From assembly GCF_026343185.1 (NCBI RefSeq), contig NZ_JAPEMA010000002.1, positions 496,001 through 560,000 of the forward strand: DNA of 64,000 bases. The letters run 5' to 3'. Shown piece after piece: positions 8,880 through 17,226 of the stretch; the first letter of the stretch is position 1; each line of letters begins with the position of its first letter. Under the pieces are notes generated by a model. The model was not told where the DNA came from and made no database searches. It was given only the letters and a program-made list of their open reading frames with translations. Source of the DNA: Streptomyces sp. NBC_00091. Its GTDB lineage: Bacteria > Actinomycetota > Actinomycetes > Streptomycetales > Streptomycetaceae. A program made the translations under genes and the position numbers.

Positions 8880-8905
8880 ACCAACCTAGCATTGGTCTAT
8901 ACCTT
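8880..8905. promoter_or_regulatory. candidate GntR/HutC-type operator
   Basis: Two overlapping dyads lie upstream of the GntR gene: ACCAA-N7-TTGGT (8880-8896) and TTGGTCTATACCTT (8892-8905). The second contains GGTCTATACC, one base away from the GGTCTAGACC core known for DasR and other HutC-type GntR regulators. Its position just upstream of the regulator's start suggests autorepression. Whether the convergent end of the siderophore synthetase gene is affected is unknown. Confidence 0.55.
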
Positions 8906-8955
8906 TCGGTACGGGGGTTGTGCCGGCCCCGACCACCTTGGCCGGAAGTACCCGG

Positions 8956-10494
8956 CTACGCCATCCGCAGCGGGTTCGGCAGCGGCAGGTAGCGCGCGTC
9001 GGCGCCGTCCGCGCGGGTCCAGCGCAGCAGCAGGTTCGTCTTGGCCGGAAGCGCGGGGGCCTCGACCAGCTCCGCGATCTCGGGCAGGCCGTACGCGGCG
9101 TCGTAGCGCAGCAGCTCCGCGCGGACCGCCGGCCACACCTGCGCGGCCGCCCGCGGATGGCGCTCGGCCAGGGCCCCGCCCACCTCCGCGAGGTGGTTGA
9201 CGACCAGGCAGTACACGAGCCGCTGCCAGGCGCCCTCGCGCGGCATGTCCTGCGGGAGTTTCACACCCTCCGCGTCGCGGAAGAGGGCCTGCACCGGCAT
9301 GCCCCGGTCGTCCACCGAGACCAGGCAGTTCTGGAGGTGGGCCTCCAGCACGATCCCGTGCCGGGCGAACAGGTCCAGCACCGGAGGCACGACATGGCGC
9401 AGGTACGCCCGCCACCATCCGGCCGGATCGGGCGCGGCGTCGAGCGGGCTGCCGGGGAAGCCCTCGGCGAGCGCGGCGGCCAGCAGCGGCGTCGATCCCG
9501 CCACCGTCCGCGCGCGCAGGCCGTCGCGGACCAGGACGGCCAGTTCCTCGAAGGCGAAGGCGGCGGTGCGGTACCCGCGGTCGCTCAGCCACACCGCGCC
9601 CGATCCCGTACGGCGGCGCAGATCGGCGAAGCCGGCCTCGACGGCGGAGTCGGTGCGGCGCAGCTTCAGCAGGTCGTGGCGCCACAGCCGGCGGATGTCG
9701 TTGGTGATCCGGACGTCGAGGCTGAACTTCGCGAACAGGTCGGCGGCCGGGTCGGGCGCGTACACGGTCCGGACGGAGGCGGTGGGCCACACCGGCAGCC
9801 GGGTCGGGCCGAGCCGCAGCAGGCGCCCGTCGGCGAAGGCCTCGCGCAGCTCCGGCCGTCCGGCGACCAGTTCCAGCTGCCAGGGGTGCGCGGGCAGCGC
9901 CCGGTAGCCGGCGGGCGGGCGGGGGCCGTCGAGTATCCCGGCCAGCGCGTCGACCGCGTCGGCGGCGGCCGGACCGCCCTCCTCGACGGCCTGGTCCTCG
10001 CGCAGCCCGAGCATCACCAGCGGGAAGCGGGTATGGGCCTCGGGGGCGTACGGCAGCCAGCTCGCGGCGGGCGCGCCGCCCCGGGCCTTGGGCGCGGGGT
10101 GGTGCGGATGGCCCATGACCAGGGCCTGTTCGGACAGGACGTACGGGTCCTCGGGCGCGTCGGCGACCGCCCGGGCGGCCAGCAGCGCGGCGACGGCCCC
10201 GCGGCTGTCGCCGATCTCGCCCGGCAGCTCGTCGTTGGAGACGCCGGTGTACCGGTGCAGTTCGTCGGAGGTGAGCTTGACCAGTTCCGCGTGGCTGAGC
10301 GGATGCCAGCCGTCCGCCGTCCGCAGCTGCGCGCCGGCGGGGCGGCGTCCGCCGCTCACCCGCAGCAGCCGGCCGCTGCCGCGCAGCCGGTGGACCTGCC
10401 CGCCCTCGGCCTCGCCCACCTCCCGGAGCAGGCAGTTCAGGAGCGGGGCGGCGCTGTAGGCGTCGGCGGCGGTGTTGAGGTCCACTGGTTCCAT
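8956..10494 (-). CDS. IucA/IucC-family (NIS) siderophore synthetase A
   Basis: ATP-dependent NRPS-independent siderophore synthetase of 512 residues. These enzymes adenylate a carboxylate, often citrate or succinate, and join it to an amine or hydroxylamine. Family hallmarks are visible in order: GHPHHPAPKAR (ATP-binding loop), LPAHPWQLE, KFSLDVRITNDIRR and the active-site segment EAHLQNCLVSVDD followed by FRDAEGVKLP. The C-terminal FhuF-like ferric-reductase helper region carries WTRADGAD near the end. It is transcribed away from a second synthetase across an 86-base spacer. No decarboxylase, monooxygenase, exporter or ferric-siderophore receptor is adjacent, so the product cannot be named. 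Confidence 0.9.
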   Translation of the reverse strand: MEPVDLNTAADAYSAAPLLNCLLREVGEAEGGQVHRLRGSGRLLRVSGGRRPAGAQLRTADGWHPLSHAELVKLTSDELHRYTGVSNDELPGEIGDSRGAVAALLAARAVADAPEDPYVLSEQALVMGHPHHPAPKARGGAPAASWLPYAPEAHTRFPLVMLGLREDQAVEEGGPAAADAVDALAGILDGPRPPAGYRALPAHPWQLELVAGRPELREAFADGRLLRLGPTRLPVWPTASVRTVYAPDPAADLFAKFSLDVRITNDIRRLWRHDLLKLRRTDSAVEAGFADLRRRTGSGAVWLSDRGYRTAAFAFEELAVLVRDGLRARTVAGSTPLLAAALAEGFPGSPLDAAPDPAGWWRAYLRHVVPPVLDLFARHGIVLEAHLQNCLVSVDDRGMPVQALFRDAEGVKLPQDMPREGAWQRLVYCLVVNHLAEVGGALAERHPRAAAQVWPAVRAELLRYDAAYGLPEIAELVEAPALPAKTNLLLRWTRADGADARYLPLPNPLRMA

Positions 10495-10560
10495 TCGGTC
10501 CGTCTCCGGTGTGCCGGAGGTTCGCGGGAAGGACCACCGGCCGTGATCTTCAGTATCCGC

Positions 10561-10578
10561 GATGATGACGTGATCATC
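10561..10578. promoter_or_regulatory. inverted repeat between divergent siderophore synthetases
   Basis: GATGAT-GACGTG-ATCATC is a perfect 6-bp dyad with a 6-base spacer in the 86-base divergent spacer. It abuts the GTG start of the right-hand synthetase. It does not match the usual actinobacterial iron box (TTAGGTTAGGCTAACCTAA as I remember it), and I could not find such a box in the spacer. It may bind another regulator. Confidence 0.4.
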
Positions 10579-10580
10579 AG

Positions 10581-12152
10581 GTGAAGCGATCCGAAAGGAA
10601 TGGACCCCTGGACCGCAGCAGGTACGTTTCCCCGCCCGACTCCGGGCACTCCCCCGCCACCGCCGCCGAGGAGTCCGTCGCCGTCGCGCTGGCCGGCGTA
10701 CGGCCCGGGCTGGGGTCCGCGTACGAGGCCTCGCTGGACGGTGCGCGCTCCGCCGTGCTGACCCGGCTGTGGCGGGCGCTGGCCTACGAACCGCTGCCGT
10801 GGGTGGTGCGCCGGGAGCACGGGCCGGACTCGCTCACGCTGCTGCTGGCCGGGGGCGGACGACTGGAGGGGCCGCGCGCCGACCCGTACGCGACGGGCTC
10901 CCTCGTCGGCGAGGTACGGCTCGACGGGCGGGCGTACCGCCAGGCGGCCCGGCTGTTCTCGGCGCTGCGGGTGCCGCACGGCGCCGCCTTCGCCGCCGAA
11001 CTCGACGACAGCACCGCCTCCCTGGCCCTGTCCCGGGCCGGGCAGCCGCAGGGGGAAGAGGACGGCCCGCAGGCCGGGTGGGAGTGGGAGCAGCGGGTGG
11101 TGGACGGGCACCCGTACCACCCCAACTGCCGCTCCCGGCCCGGTTTCACGGTGGCCGAGCAGCTGGCGTACGCGCCGGAGCACCGGCCGTTGGTGGGGCT
11201 CGGGCTGGTCCCCGTACGGACGCGGGAGTGCCTGCTGGCCGGGGAGTGGCCGGAGCACCTGCGCGACGGGGACCGGATCCTGGTGCCGGTGCACCCCTGG
11301 CAGGCGGAGCACGTCCTGAAGGGCGAGGAGGTCCTGCCCGGGTTCGCGGCGCATCCGCTGATGGCGCTGCGTACGCTCGCCCCGGCGGCGGGCGGCCCCC
11401 ATGTGAAGACGGCGCTGAGCACCCGGCTGACCTCCTCCGTCCGCGACATCTCCGCCTACTCGGTGGAGACGGCGGCCGTGGTCTCCGCCTTCGCCCACGC
11501 GCTGACCGAGCGGCTCGACGGCCGCCTGCACATCACCCGGACCCTGGGCGCGGCCACCGCGTACAGCCCGGACCTGGCGGCGGTGCTCCGCGAGCCCCCG
11601 GAGGCGTACGCGCGGCCGGGCGAGCGGGTGGTTGCGGTGGCGGCGCTGGCGGGCACCGGGCCGGCCCGGTCGGCCGCCTGGCGGGCCGAGTTCGCCCGGC
11701 TCGCGCTGTCGGTGTGCCTGCGGGTGCTGGACCTCGGCGTGGCGCTGGAGGCACACGGCCAGAACCTCCTGGTGGTGCTGGCGCCCGACGGGACCCCGCT
11801 GCGGCTGGTCTACCGGGACCTGGCCGACATCCGGATCAGCCCCGCCCGCCTGGCCCGGCACGGCCTGCCGGTGCCGCCCCTGGCGGGCCGGCTCGTCACG
11901 GACGACGAAACGGTGCTGCGGCGCAAGCTGTTCGGCTCCCTGGCGGCCGGGGCGCTCGCCTCGACGGCGGGCTCGGCCGAGGCCTTCGGGGCCTGCCTCG
12001 CGGCCGGGCTGGACGGTCTGGCACCGACCGCCGACTCCGAGGTGCTGCGGAGCGGGCCGCTGCCGGTGAAGGCGCTCACGCTGATGCGGCTGAGTCCGGG
12101 GGTGCCGGGGGACCAGTGGGCGGAACTGCCGGGTCCGCTGAGCGGCGGCTGA
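10581..12152 (+). CDS. IucA/IucC-family (NIS) siderophore synthetase B
   Basis: Second NIS synthetase, up to 523 residues, divergent from the first. Motifs parallel those of its neighbour: GHPYHPNCRSRPGF, VPVHPWQAEHVL, KTALSTRLTSSVRDIS, and EAHGQNLLVVL followed by YRDLADIRI. Two distinct synthetases usually perform successive or different condensations in building one siderophore, as in aerobactin (IucA plus IucC). The start is uncertain. GTG 10581 lacks a ribosome site; an AAAGGA at 10595-10599 would better serve an in-frame CTG at 10608, and the ATG at 10600 is out of frame. About 50 N-terminal residues are therefore soft. Confidence 0.87.
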   Translation: MKRSERNGPLDRSRYVSPPDSGHSPATAAEESVAVALAGVRPGLGSAYEASLDGARSAVLTRLWRALAYEPLPWVVRREHGPDSLTLLLAGGGRLEGPRADPYATGSLVGEVRLDGRAYRQAARLFSALRVPHGAAFAAELDDSTASLALSRAGQPQGEEDGPQAGWEWEQRVVDGHPYHPNCRSRPGFTVAEQLAYAPEHRPLVGLGLVPVRTRECLLAGEWPEHLRDGDRILVPVHPWQAEHVLKGEEVLPGFAAHPLMALRTLAPAAGGPHVKTALSTRLTSSVRDISAYSVETAAVVSAFAHALTERLDGRLHITRTLGAATAYSPDLAAVLREPPEAYARPGERVVAVAALAGTGPARSAAWRAEFARLALSVCLRVLDLGVALEAHGQNLLVVLAPDGTPLRLVYRDLADIRISPARLARHGLPVPPLAGRLVTDDETVLRRKLFGSLAAGALASTAGSAEAFGACLAAGLDGLAPTADSEVLRSGPLPVKALTLMRLSPGVPGDQWAELPGPLSGG

Positions 12153-12187
12153 GCGGCGGCTGACCCGGAGCTGAGCGGAGGCTGACC

Positions 12188-12352
12188 CTAGTGCTGCGGC
12201 CGGAAAGGTTTGCCGGGTCGCGGTGTCCGGTGCGGTGCATCGCAAGGCGGAGGACCGCGGCTCGTACTGGACGTACTTGCGCGGTCCGACAACGCTGCGA
12301 GGTGCCGTGCCGGGCGCCGTGACCCGGTGAACCTTGCCGGTCACAGCACTAG
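12188..12352. repeat. MITE-like palindromic repeat, copy 1
   Basis: A 165-base non-coding element bounded by CTAG. Its terminal inverted repeats (12188-12210 and 12330-12352) match at 20 of 23 positions and extend with mismatches to about 36 bases. The interior shares a core with copy 2 at 20403-20596: GTGCATCGCAAGGCGG, then TACTGGACGTACTT and TCCGACAACGC. Each half of the core can pair with the other, and the middle is a small GTAC-TGGAC-GTAC palindrome. No transposase is encoded. This is the form of a non-autonomous transposable element with a CTAG or TA target; the family label is inference. Confidence 0.75.
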
Positions 12353-12412
12353 GCGCGGGTGGTGGGCCGGCGGGGGTGAGCGGGGCGGCCGGGCGGGCTA
12401 CTGTTCAGGGGC

Positions 12413-13066
12413 ATGACAGAGACCTCGCGCCTCAGTGCCGTCCAGGCGTCCTACGACGCCGTCGCGGTCGACTACGCCCGGCTCGTGAGCGACGCCCTGG
12501 AGACCCGGCCCCTGGACCGGGCCCTGCTGGACGCCTTCGCCGAGTACGTCCGCGGCGCGGGCGGCGGGGCGGTCGCCGACCTGGGCTGCGGTACGGGCCG
12601 GGTGACGGCGTACCTGGACGGCCTCGGCGTACGGACCTTCGGGGTCGACCTCTCCCCCGCGATGGTGGCGGTGGCCCGGCGCAGCTATCCGGGGCTGCGG
12701 TTCGAAGTGGGCAGGATGGCCGGGCTGGACATGGCCGACGGGGTGCTGGGCGGGGTCCTCGCCTGGTACTCCACCGTGCACACCCCGCCGGGGGAACTGC
12801 CCGCCGTCTTCGCGGAGTTCGCCCGGGTACTGGCGCCCGGGGGGTACCTGCTGACCGCTTTCGAGGCCGGGGACGAGCGGCGGCGGCTGGAGCACGCCTA
12901 CGGGCATCCGGTCGACCTCGACGTGTACGGGACCCCGCCGGAGCTGATCGCCTCGCTGCTGGCCGGGGCGGGCCTGGCCGAAGTCGCCCGGCTGGTACGG
13001 GAGCCGGACGCGCGGGAGCGGGGACCGCAGGGGTTCCTGCTGCTGCGCCGGCCGCCCGCCGCCTGA
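12413..13066 (+). CDS. class I SAM-dependent methyltransferase
   Basis: Predicted 217-residue methyltransferase with a Rossmann-like fold. Motif I, VADLGCGTGRVTAYL (~residues 55-70), binds S-adenosylmethionine; FGVDLSPAMVAVAR is motif II, and a later LAPGGYLLTAF strand completes the fold. The substrate cannot be inferred. It sits alone between a MITE-like repeat and a convergent hydrolase gene, so no pathway context exists. ATG 12413 begins the only frame with family similarity. Confidence 0.85.
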   Translation: MTETSRLSAVQASYDAVAVDYARLVSDALETRPLDRALLDAFAEYVRGAGGGAVADLGCGTGRVTAYLDGLGVRTFGVDLSPAMVAVARRSYPGLRFEVGRMAGLDMADGVLGGVLAWYSTVHTPPGELPAVFAEFARVLAPGGYLLTAFEAGDERRRLEHAYGHPVDLDVYGTPPELIASLLAGAGLAEVARLVREPDARERGPQGFLLLRRPPAA

Positions 13067-13168
13067 CGGGGCCGGGTGCGGGCCGTGGGCGGGGCCCCGG
13101 TCCCGGCCCGGGTCCCGGTCTCGGCCCCGGCCCTGGCCCCGGTCCCGCCCGTCGTCATGGAACCGCGG

Positions 13169-13867
13169 TCACTCCCCGGCCGCGTCCAGGAGGATCCGCG
13201 CCAGTTCGCCCGGCCGGGAGAACATCGGCCAGTGGCCGGTGTCCATCTCTACCAGCCGCCAGTGCTCGCCGGTCAGCAGTCCGGCCACGTCCTCGCTCGG
13301 CTCGGCGCCGTCGAGGAGGCATTTGACGTAGGTCGCCGGGAGCTCGCCGAGTGGCCGCTTCAGCACGGCCGGTTCGGCCAGCGAGGCACCCGGATGGGGC
13401 GTCGAGCCGCCCACGATCCGGGCGATCTGCTCATCGGTGAGGTCCTGACCGTCATAGTCGGCTGCGGTCCGCGGTGCCCAGAAGCCGCCGTTTCCGGCGA
13501 TCGCGGCCTCCAGTTCCGCCGGACCCTGCCACCAGGCGGAGACGAACGACCCGCCGTCGGCCGGAACACTGGAGTCGACGAAGACCACGCGGGCCAGCCG
13601 GTCGCCGATGCGCTCGGCGGCCTGACCGACCGGGATCCCCGCGTAGCTGTGCCCGACCAGGACGACGTCGCGCAGATCCCGGCGTTCCACCTCGTCCACG
13701 ATGTCCTGGACGTGGATCTGCTGCCCGGCCGGCACGCCCTGCTTGTCGGCGAGGCCGGACAGCGTCAGCGGATGGGCGCCGTGACCGGCCGCACGCAGCG
13801 GCGCCGCCACCTCGTCCCACGCCCACGCTCCGAGCCACGCACCTGCGACCAATACGAACTCCGTCAT
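13169..13867 (-). CDS. alpha/beta-fold hydrolase
   Basis: Predicted 232-residue cytoplasmic hydrolase or esterase. It opens with FVLVAGAWLGAWAW, the oxyanion-loop HGxWxGxW-like element with Ala in place of His. The nucleophile elbow is VLVGHSYAG (GxSxG), and the acid and His are likely in the C-terminal DTGHWPMFSRP. It resembles the EstC/hydroxynitrile-lyase-like small hydrolases of actinobacteria. The ATG at 13867 is chosen over a longer open frame to 14020 because the beta strand begins directly after it; the ribosome site is weak. It converges on the methyltransferase gene across a low-complexity CCCGG-rich gap. Confidence 0.83.
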   Translation of the reverse strand: MTEFVLVAGAWLGAWAWDEVAAPLRAAGHGAHPLTLSGLADKQGVPAGQQIHVQDIVDEVERRDLRDVVLVGHSYAGIPVGQAAERIGDRLARVVFVDSSVPADGGSFVSAWWQGPAELEAAIAGNGGFWAPRTAADYDGQDLTDEQIARIVGGSTPHPGASLAEPAVLKRPLGELPATYVKCLLDGAEPSEDVAGLLTGEHWRLVEMDTGHWPMFSRPGELARILLDAAGE

Positions 13868-14085
13868 GCCCGCACCGTAGCCGAGCGGTCCGACAGTCCG
13901 CCCGACAATACTTTCGGCCTGCGCCCCGGGACCGCGCACGGCGCGCAGGCCGGAACAGTGCCTGCGCGCCGCGCGGTGGGGGGCCGGGCGGGGCACCGCG
14001 GCGGTGAAGCCGCGCCGCACGCCCGGGGGCTGTGGGGCCGTCGGGTATGTGGGGCCCTCCGGGCCCGTGGGGACGAGGAGGATGC

Positions 14086-14153
14086 CGGGCGGTCCGCCGG
14101 GGCCCCCGCCCCCACGGGGCTGGGGCGGCGGATGCCGCCGAGCGGACCGCCCG
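14086..14153. other. large stem-loop upstream of the SARP regulator
   Basis: Within the 505-base gene-free stretch 13868-14372, perfect 12-bp arms at 14086-14097 and 14142-14153 enclose 44 bases that can pair further with one another. It could end transcription or shape a leader RNA. Apart from this and the 11-bp repeats at 14180-14212, I see nothing defined in the gap. Confidence 0.4.
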
Positions 14154-14179
14154 GCGAGGAAGAGCCTTCCAGCCGCCGC

Positions 14180-14212
14180 AAACGGGGCCCTAACGGACGG
14201 CTAACGGAACGT
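14180..14212. promoter_or_regulatory. three 11-bp direct repeats, SARP-type operator
   Basis: Three heptamers, AAACGGG, TAACGGA and TAACGGA, start at 14180, 14191 and 14202, exactly 11 bases apart. SARP regulators (ActII-ORF4, DnrI, AfsR) are known to bind heptameric direct repeats with an 11-bp period, with the last repeat about 8 bases before the -10 element. The sequence GATCAT at 14217-14222 fits that place poorly but plausibly. The repeats lie 160 bases upstream of an AfsR-like gene, so autoactivation is the natural inference. Confidence 0.6.
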
Positions 14213-14372
14213 CGGCGATCATTGCCCCTCAGGGCCTTTCCCGGCATCACCGCAGGTACGCGCGGTGCCGGGCCGCTCGCGGGAGCAAGCGCGATTGGCC
14301 GGGATACCCCTCATGAACCGAAATACCGAGACATATGCTCGGGCGGGGGGAAAATGGATGGAAGGAGCATGC

Positions 14373-17117
14373 ATGGAATTCCGCGTGCTGGGGGCGGTCT
14401 CCTTGATGACCGAGTGCGGAAGGCCCTTGGAACTCGGCCCCGCCAAGCGCCGCAGCCTGCTGGCCGTGCTCCTGCTGCGGCCCAACGCGGCCGTCGGCGT
14501 GGAGAGTCTGACCCGCGCGCTGTGGGACGAGGATCCGCCGCGGCACTCCCGGACCGTGCTCCAGGGCCACGTCTCGCGGCTGCGGGCCCTGTTCGCCGAG
14601 CACGGGGCGCAGGCCCACGGTGTCGAACTCCTCACCCAGGGCTCGGCGTACGCGCTGCGGCTGCCCGAGTCCCTGGTGGACGCGCACCGCTTCGGGGAAC
14701 TGCACCGGCTCGCCCGCAAAGAGCGCGAACCGGCCCGCACCGTACGGCTGCTGCGCGAGGCGCTCGCACTGTGGGAGGGGCCCGCGCTCGGCGGGACCGT
14801 GGGCGGTCCGCTGCTGGAGACGGCCGCGCACGGCCTGGACGAGATGCGGCTGACCGCCGTGGAGGAACTGGCCGAGGCCCACACCCTGCTCGGCGAGCAC
14901 GCCGCCGCGACGGCCCTGCTGCACGCCGAGGCCGCGCTGAACCCGCTGCGGGAGCCGCTGATCGCGGCGCTGATGCTGGCCCTGGGCCGGTCGGGCCGAC
15001 AGTCGGACGCCCTGGACTGGTTCCACCGCACGCGCAAGCAGCTCGCCGATCAGCTCGGTGTCGATCCCGGAGCGGTGCTCACGGACGCGTACACCGCTCT
15101 GCTGCGGGCCGACGTCCCCGCGCCGCCCGTCCCCGCGGCCGTCGGGGCCTCCGCGGGACCCGGCCAGGCATCCTGGGCGCACGAGGAACCCCGGGAGGCC
15201 GGGGAAGCCGACGCAGCGGTCCCGCACGCCCCGGCCCGCCCGCACCCGCCGGCCGAGCCGCAGCTCCTGCCGCGCCGCCCCCGCTGCTTCACCGGCCGGA
15301 CCGCCGAACTGGCGGCGCTCGACCGGGCCTTGGCCGAGGACCCCGATCCGATCGTCACGGTCACGGGCAGCGCCGGCGTGGGGAAGACCGCGCTCGCCCT
15401 GCACTGGGCACACCGGCACGGCGCGCGGTTCCCCGACGGCCGGCTCTTCGTCGACCTCCACGGCTACAGCGCGATCCCGGCCCGGGACACCACCGCCGTC
15501 CTGCGCGAGTTCCTGCTCGCCCTCGGTGTCCCGGCCGAGCGGATGCCCGATTCGCCCCAGGCCCTCGGCGCCCGCTACCGGGAACTGACCAGCGGGCGCC
15601 GGATGCTGGTCGTCCTCGACAACGCCCGTGACTGCGAACAGGTCCTCCCCCTGCTGCCCGGCGGCGACGGCTGCGTCACCCTCGTCACCAGCCGCAGCCG
15701 GCTCGGCGAGCTGGTGGTCTCCGACGCCGCCCGCCCCGTACAGGTGCGCGAACTGCCCGCCGCGCAGTCCACCGAGCTGCTCGCGGCCGTCCTGGGCGCC
15801 GACCTGGTCGCGGCCGAGCCCGAGGCCGCCGCGCGGCTCGCCCGCCTGTGCGACGGCCTGCCCCTGGCCCTGCGCGTGGCCGCCGCCCGGCTCGCCACCC
15901 GCCCGCACCAGGGCCTCGCGGCCTTCGCCGGTGAACTCGCCGACGAACACACCCGGCTGGACCTGCTGAACGTGGGGAGCACCGGGGTCGCCGCCGCCCT
16001 CGGCCTCACCGTGCAGCACCTGCCCGAACCCGCCCGGCGGATGTTCCACCACCTCGGACCGCACACCGGAGCCGCCCTCGACACCCGCACCGCCGCGGCG
16101 CTCGCCGGCTGCCTGCCCAGCCAGGCCGCCGCTGCCCTGGACCAGCTGGCCTCCGCCCAGCTGGTCGTGGAGACCGGCCCGCAGGCCTACGTACTGCACG
16201 ACCTGGTACGCCTCTACGCGCGGAGCCTCGCGCCCGGGTACGACCCGGAGGGGCTGCTGCGGCTGCTCGACCACTGGATGCGCACGCTCCTCGCGGCCTG
16301 CGCCGCCGCCGAGCCCGGCAGCGAGCCCTGCTGCGCCCTGCCCACCGGAACCCGGCGGGCCGCCCCGGTGCGGTCGTTCACCGACCGTGCGGACGCCCTG
16401 GCCTGGTTCGCCGCCGAACGGGACGCGCTGCGCGGCGCGGTCGAGTCGGCCGTCGACGCCGGACTGCACGACCGCGCCTGGCGGCTGGTCCTGCTCCAGT
16501 GGCCGCTGATCGTGTGGCAGGTCCGCGACGGCTGGGTGCCGCTGCTCCAGCAGGGACTGGCCTGCGCCGAACTCGACGGGGACGCCGGCGCCCAGTCCCG
16601 GACCCGGGCCCTGCTGGGCTGGGTGCTGGCCGAGGAGGGCCGGCCCCAGGAGGCCCTCGTACAGCTGGAGCGGGCCCCCGGGCTGGCGGCCCTGGCGGGC
16701 GACACGGCCGGGGAGGCGATCGCCCGGATCAACCTCGCCCTCGCGCTCACGCGCGCCGGCGAACGCGGCCGGCCCGGGGACCTGCTGGCCTCGGCCCTCG
16801 CCCTGGCCGAGCGGGCCGGGCGCAGCGACACGGTCACCCTGGCCCACCAGCACCTCACGCAGCACCTGCTGTCCGTGGGCGCGCCCGAGGCGGCCGCCGA
16901 GCACGCGGTCCGCGGGCTGGCCCTGGCCGCACCGCCCATGGCGGCGCCGCGGCGGGTGGTGCTGCGCACCCTGTACGGCGAGGCGCTCGCGGCGACGGGC
17001 CGCAGGGGCGAAGCCGTGCGCCAGCTCGACGACGCCGTCCGGGAGGCGCGGGCCCACTCCTTCGAGGAGGGCGAGAGCGCGGCGCGCGCCGCCCTGGCGG
17101 CTCTGTCGCGGGGTTAG
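14373..17117 (+). CDS. AfsR-like SARP regulator with NB-ARC ATPase domain
   Basis: Large Streptomyces antibiotic regulatory protein (914 residues) of the AfsR/DnrI/RedD class. Residues ~1-95 are the OmpR-like winged helix (begins EFRVLGAVSL, with KRRSLLAVLLLRPN). The bacterial transcriptional activation domain follows (~100-250), then a Pro/Ala linker. An NB-ARC NTPase comes next, with Walker A GSAGVGKTA (Lys ~338), RMLVVLDNARD as Walker B and DGLPLALRVAAARLA as the GxPLA box. The C-terminus holds degenerate TPR-like helices. ATG 14373 has GAAGGAG six bases upstream. ATP binding and often phosphorylation tune such proteins. No biosynthetic cluster adjoins, so it may act as a global rather than pathway regulator. 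Confidence 0.9.
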   Translation: MEFRVLGAVSLMTECGRPLELGPAKRRSLLAVLLLRPNAAVGVESLTRALWDEDPPRHSRTVLQGHVSRLRALFAEHGAQAHGVELLTQGSAYALRLPESLVDAHRFGELHRLARKEREPARTVRLLREALALWEGPALGGTVGGPLLETAAHGLDEMRLTAVEELAEAHTLLGEHAAATALLHAEAALNPLREPLIAALMLALGRSGRQSDALDWFHRTRKQLADQLGVDPGAVLTDAYTALLRADVPAPPVPAAVGASAGPGQASWAHEEPREAGEADAAVPHAPARPHPPAEPQLLPRRPRCFTGRTAELAALDRALAEDPDPIVTVTGSAGVGKTALALHWAHRHGARFPDGRLFVDLHGYSAIPARDTTAVLREFLLALGVPAERMPDSPQALGARYRELTSGRRMLVVLDNARDCEQVLPLLPGGDGCVTLVTSRSRLGELVVSDAARPVQVRELPAAQSTELLAAVLGADLVAAEPEAAARLARLCDGLPLALRVAAARLATRPHQGLAAFAGELADEHTRLDLLNVGSTGVAAALGLTVQHLPEPARRMFHHLGPHTGAALDTRTAAALAGCLPSQAAAALDQLASAQLVVETGPQAYVLHDLVRLYARSLAPGYDPEGLLRLLDHWMRTLLAACAAAEPGSEPCCALPTGTRRAAPVRSFTDRADALAWFAAERDALRGAVESAVDAGLHDRAWRLVLLQWPLIVWQVRDGWVPLLQQGLACAELDGDAGAQSRTRALLGWVLAEEGRPQEALVQLERAPGLAALAGDTAGEAIARINLALALTRAGERGRPGDLLASALALAERAGRSDTVTLAHQHLTQHLLSVGAPEAAAEHAVRGLALAAPPMAAPRRVVLRTLYGEALAATGRRGEAVRQLDDAVREARAHSFEEGESAARAALAALSRG

Positions 17118-17226
17118 GGGGCGTCTCCCGTACCGTCCGTCGCGGTCCTGGTCCGTTCGGGCGGCAACGGGCGCCGGGCGGGCCCGCCTGCGCGGGGATC
17201 GGGCCGGGCGGTGGCAGGAAGGGGGG

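Noticed and set aside
8956..12152. Complete siderophore biosynthesis cluster
   Set aside because: Only the two synthetases are present; tailoring, export and uptake genes are absent, so a cluster call is not supported.
12210..12416. Short open frame inside MITE-like copy 1
   Set aside because: The sequence is a palindromic repeat with no codon bias, and copy 2 does not preserve the frame.
14004..14204. 66-codon Gly/Pro-rich open frame before the SARP gene, considered as a small peptide precursor
   Set aside because: It overlaps the large stem-loop, has no ribosome site, and its composition only mirrors the GC-rich sequence.
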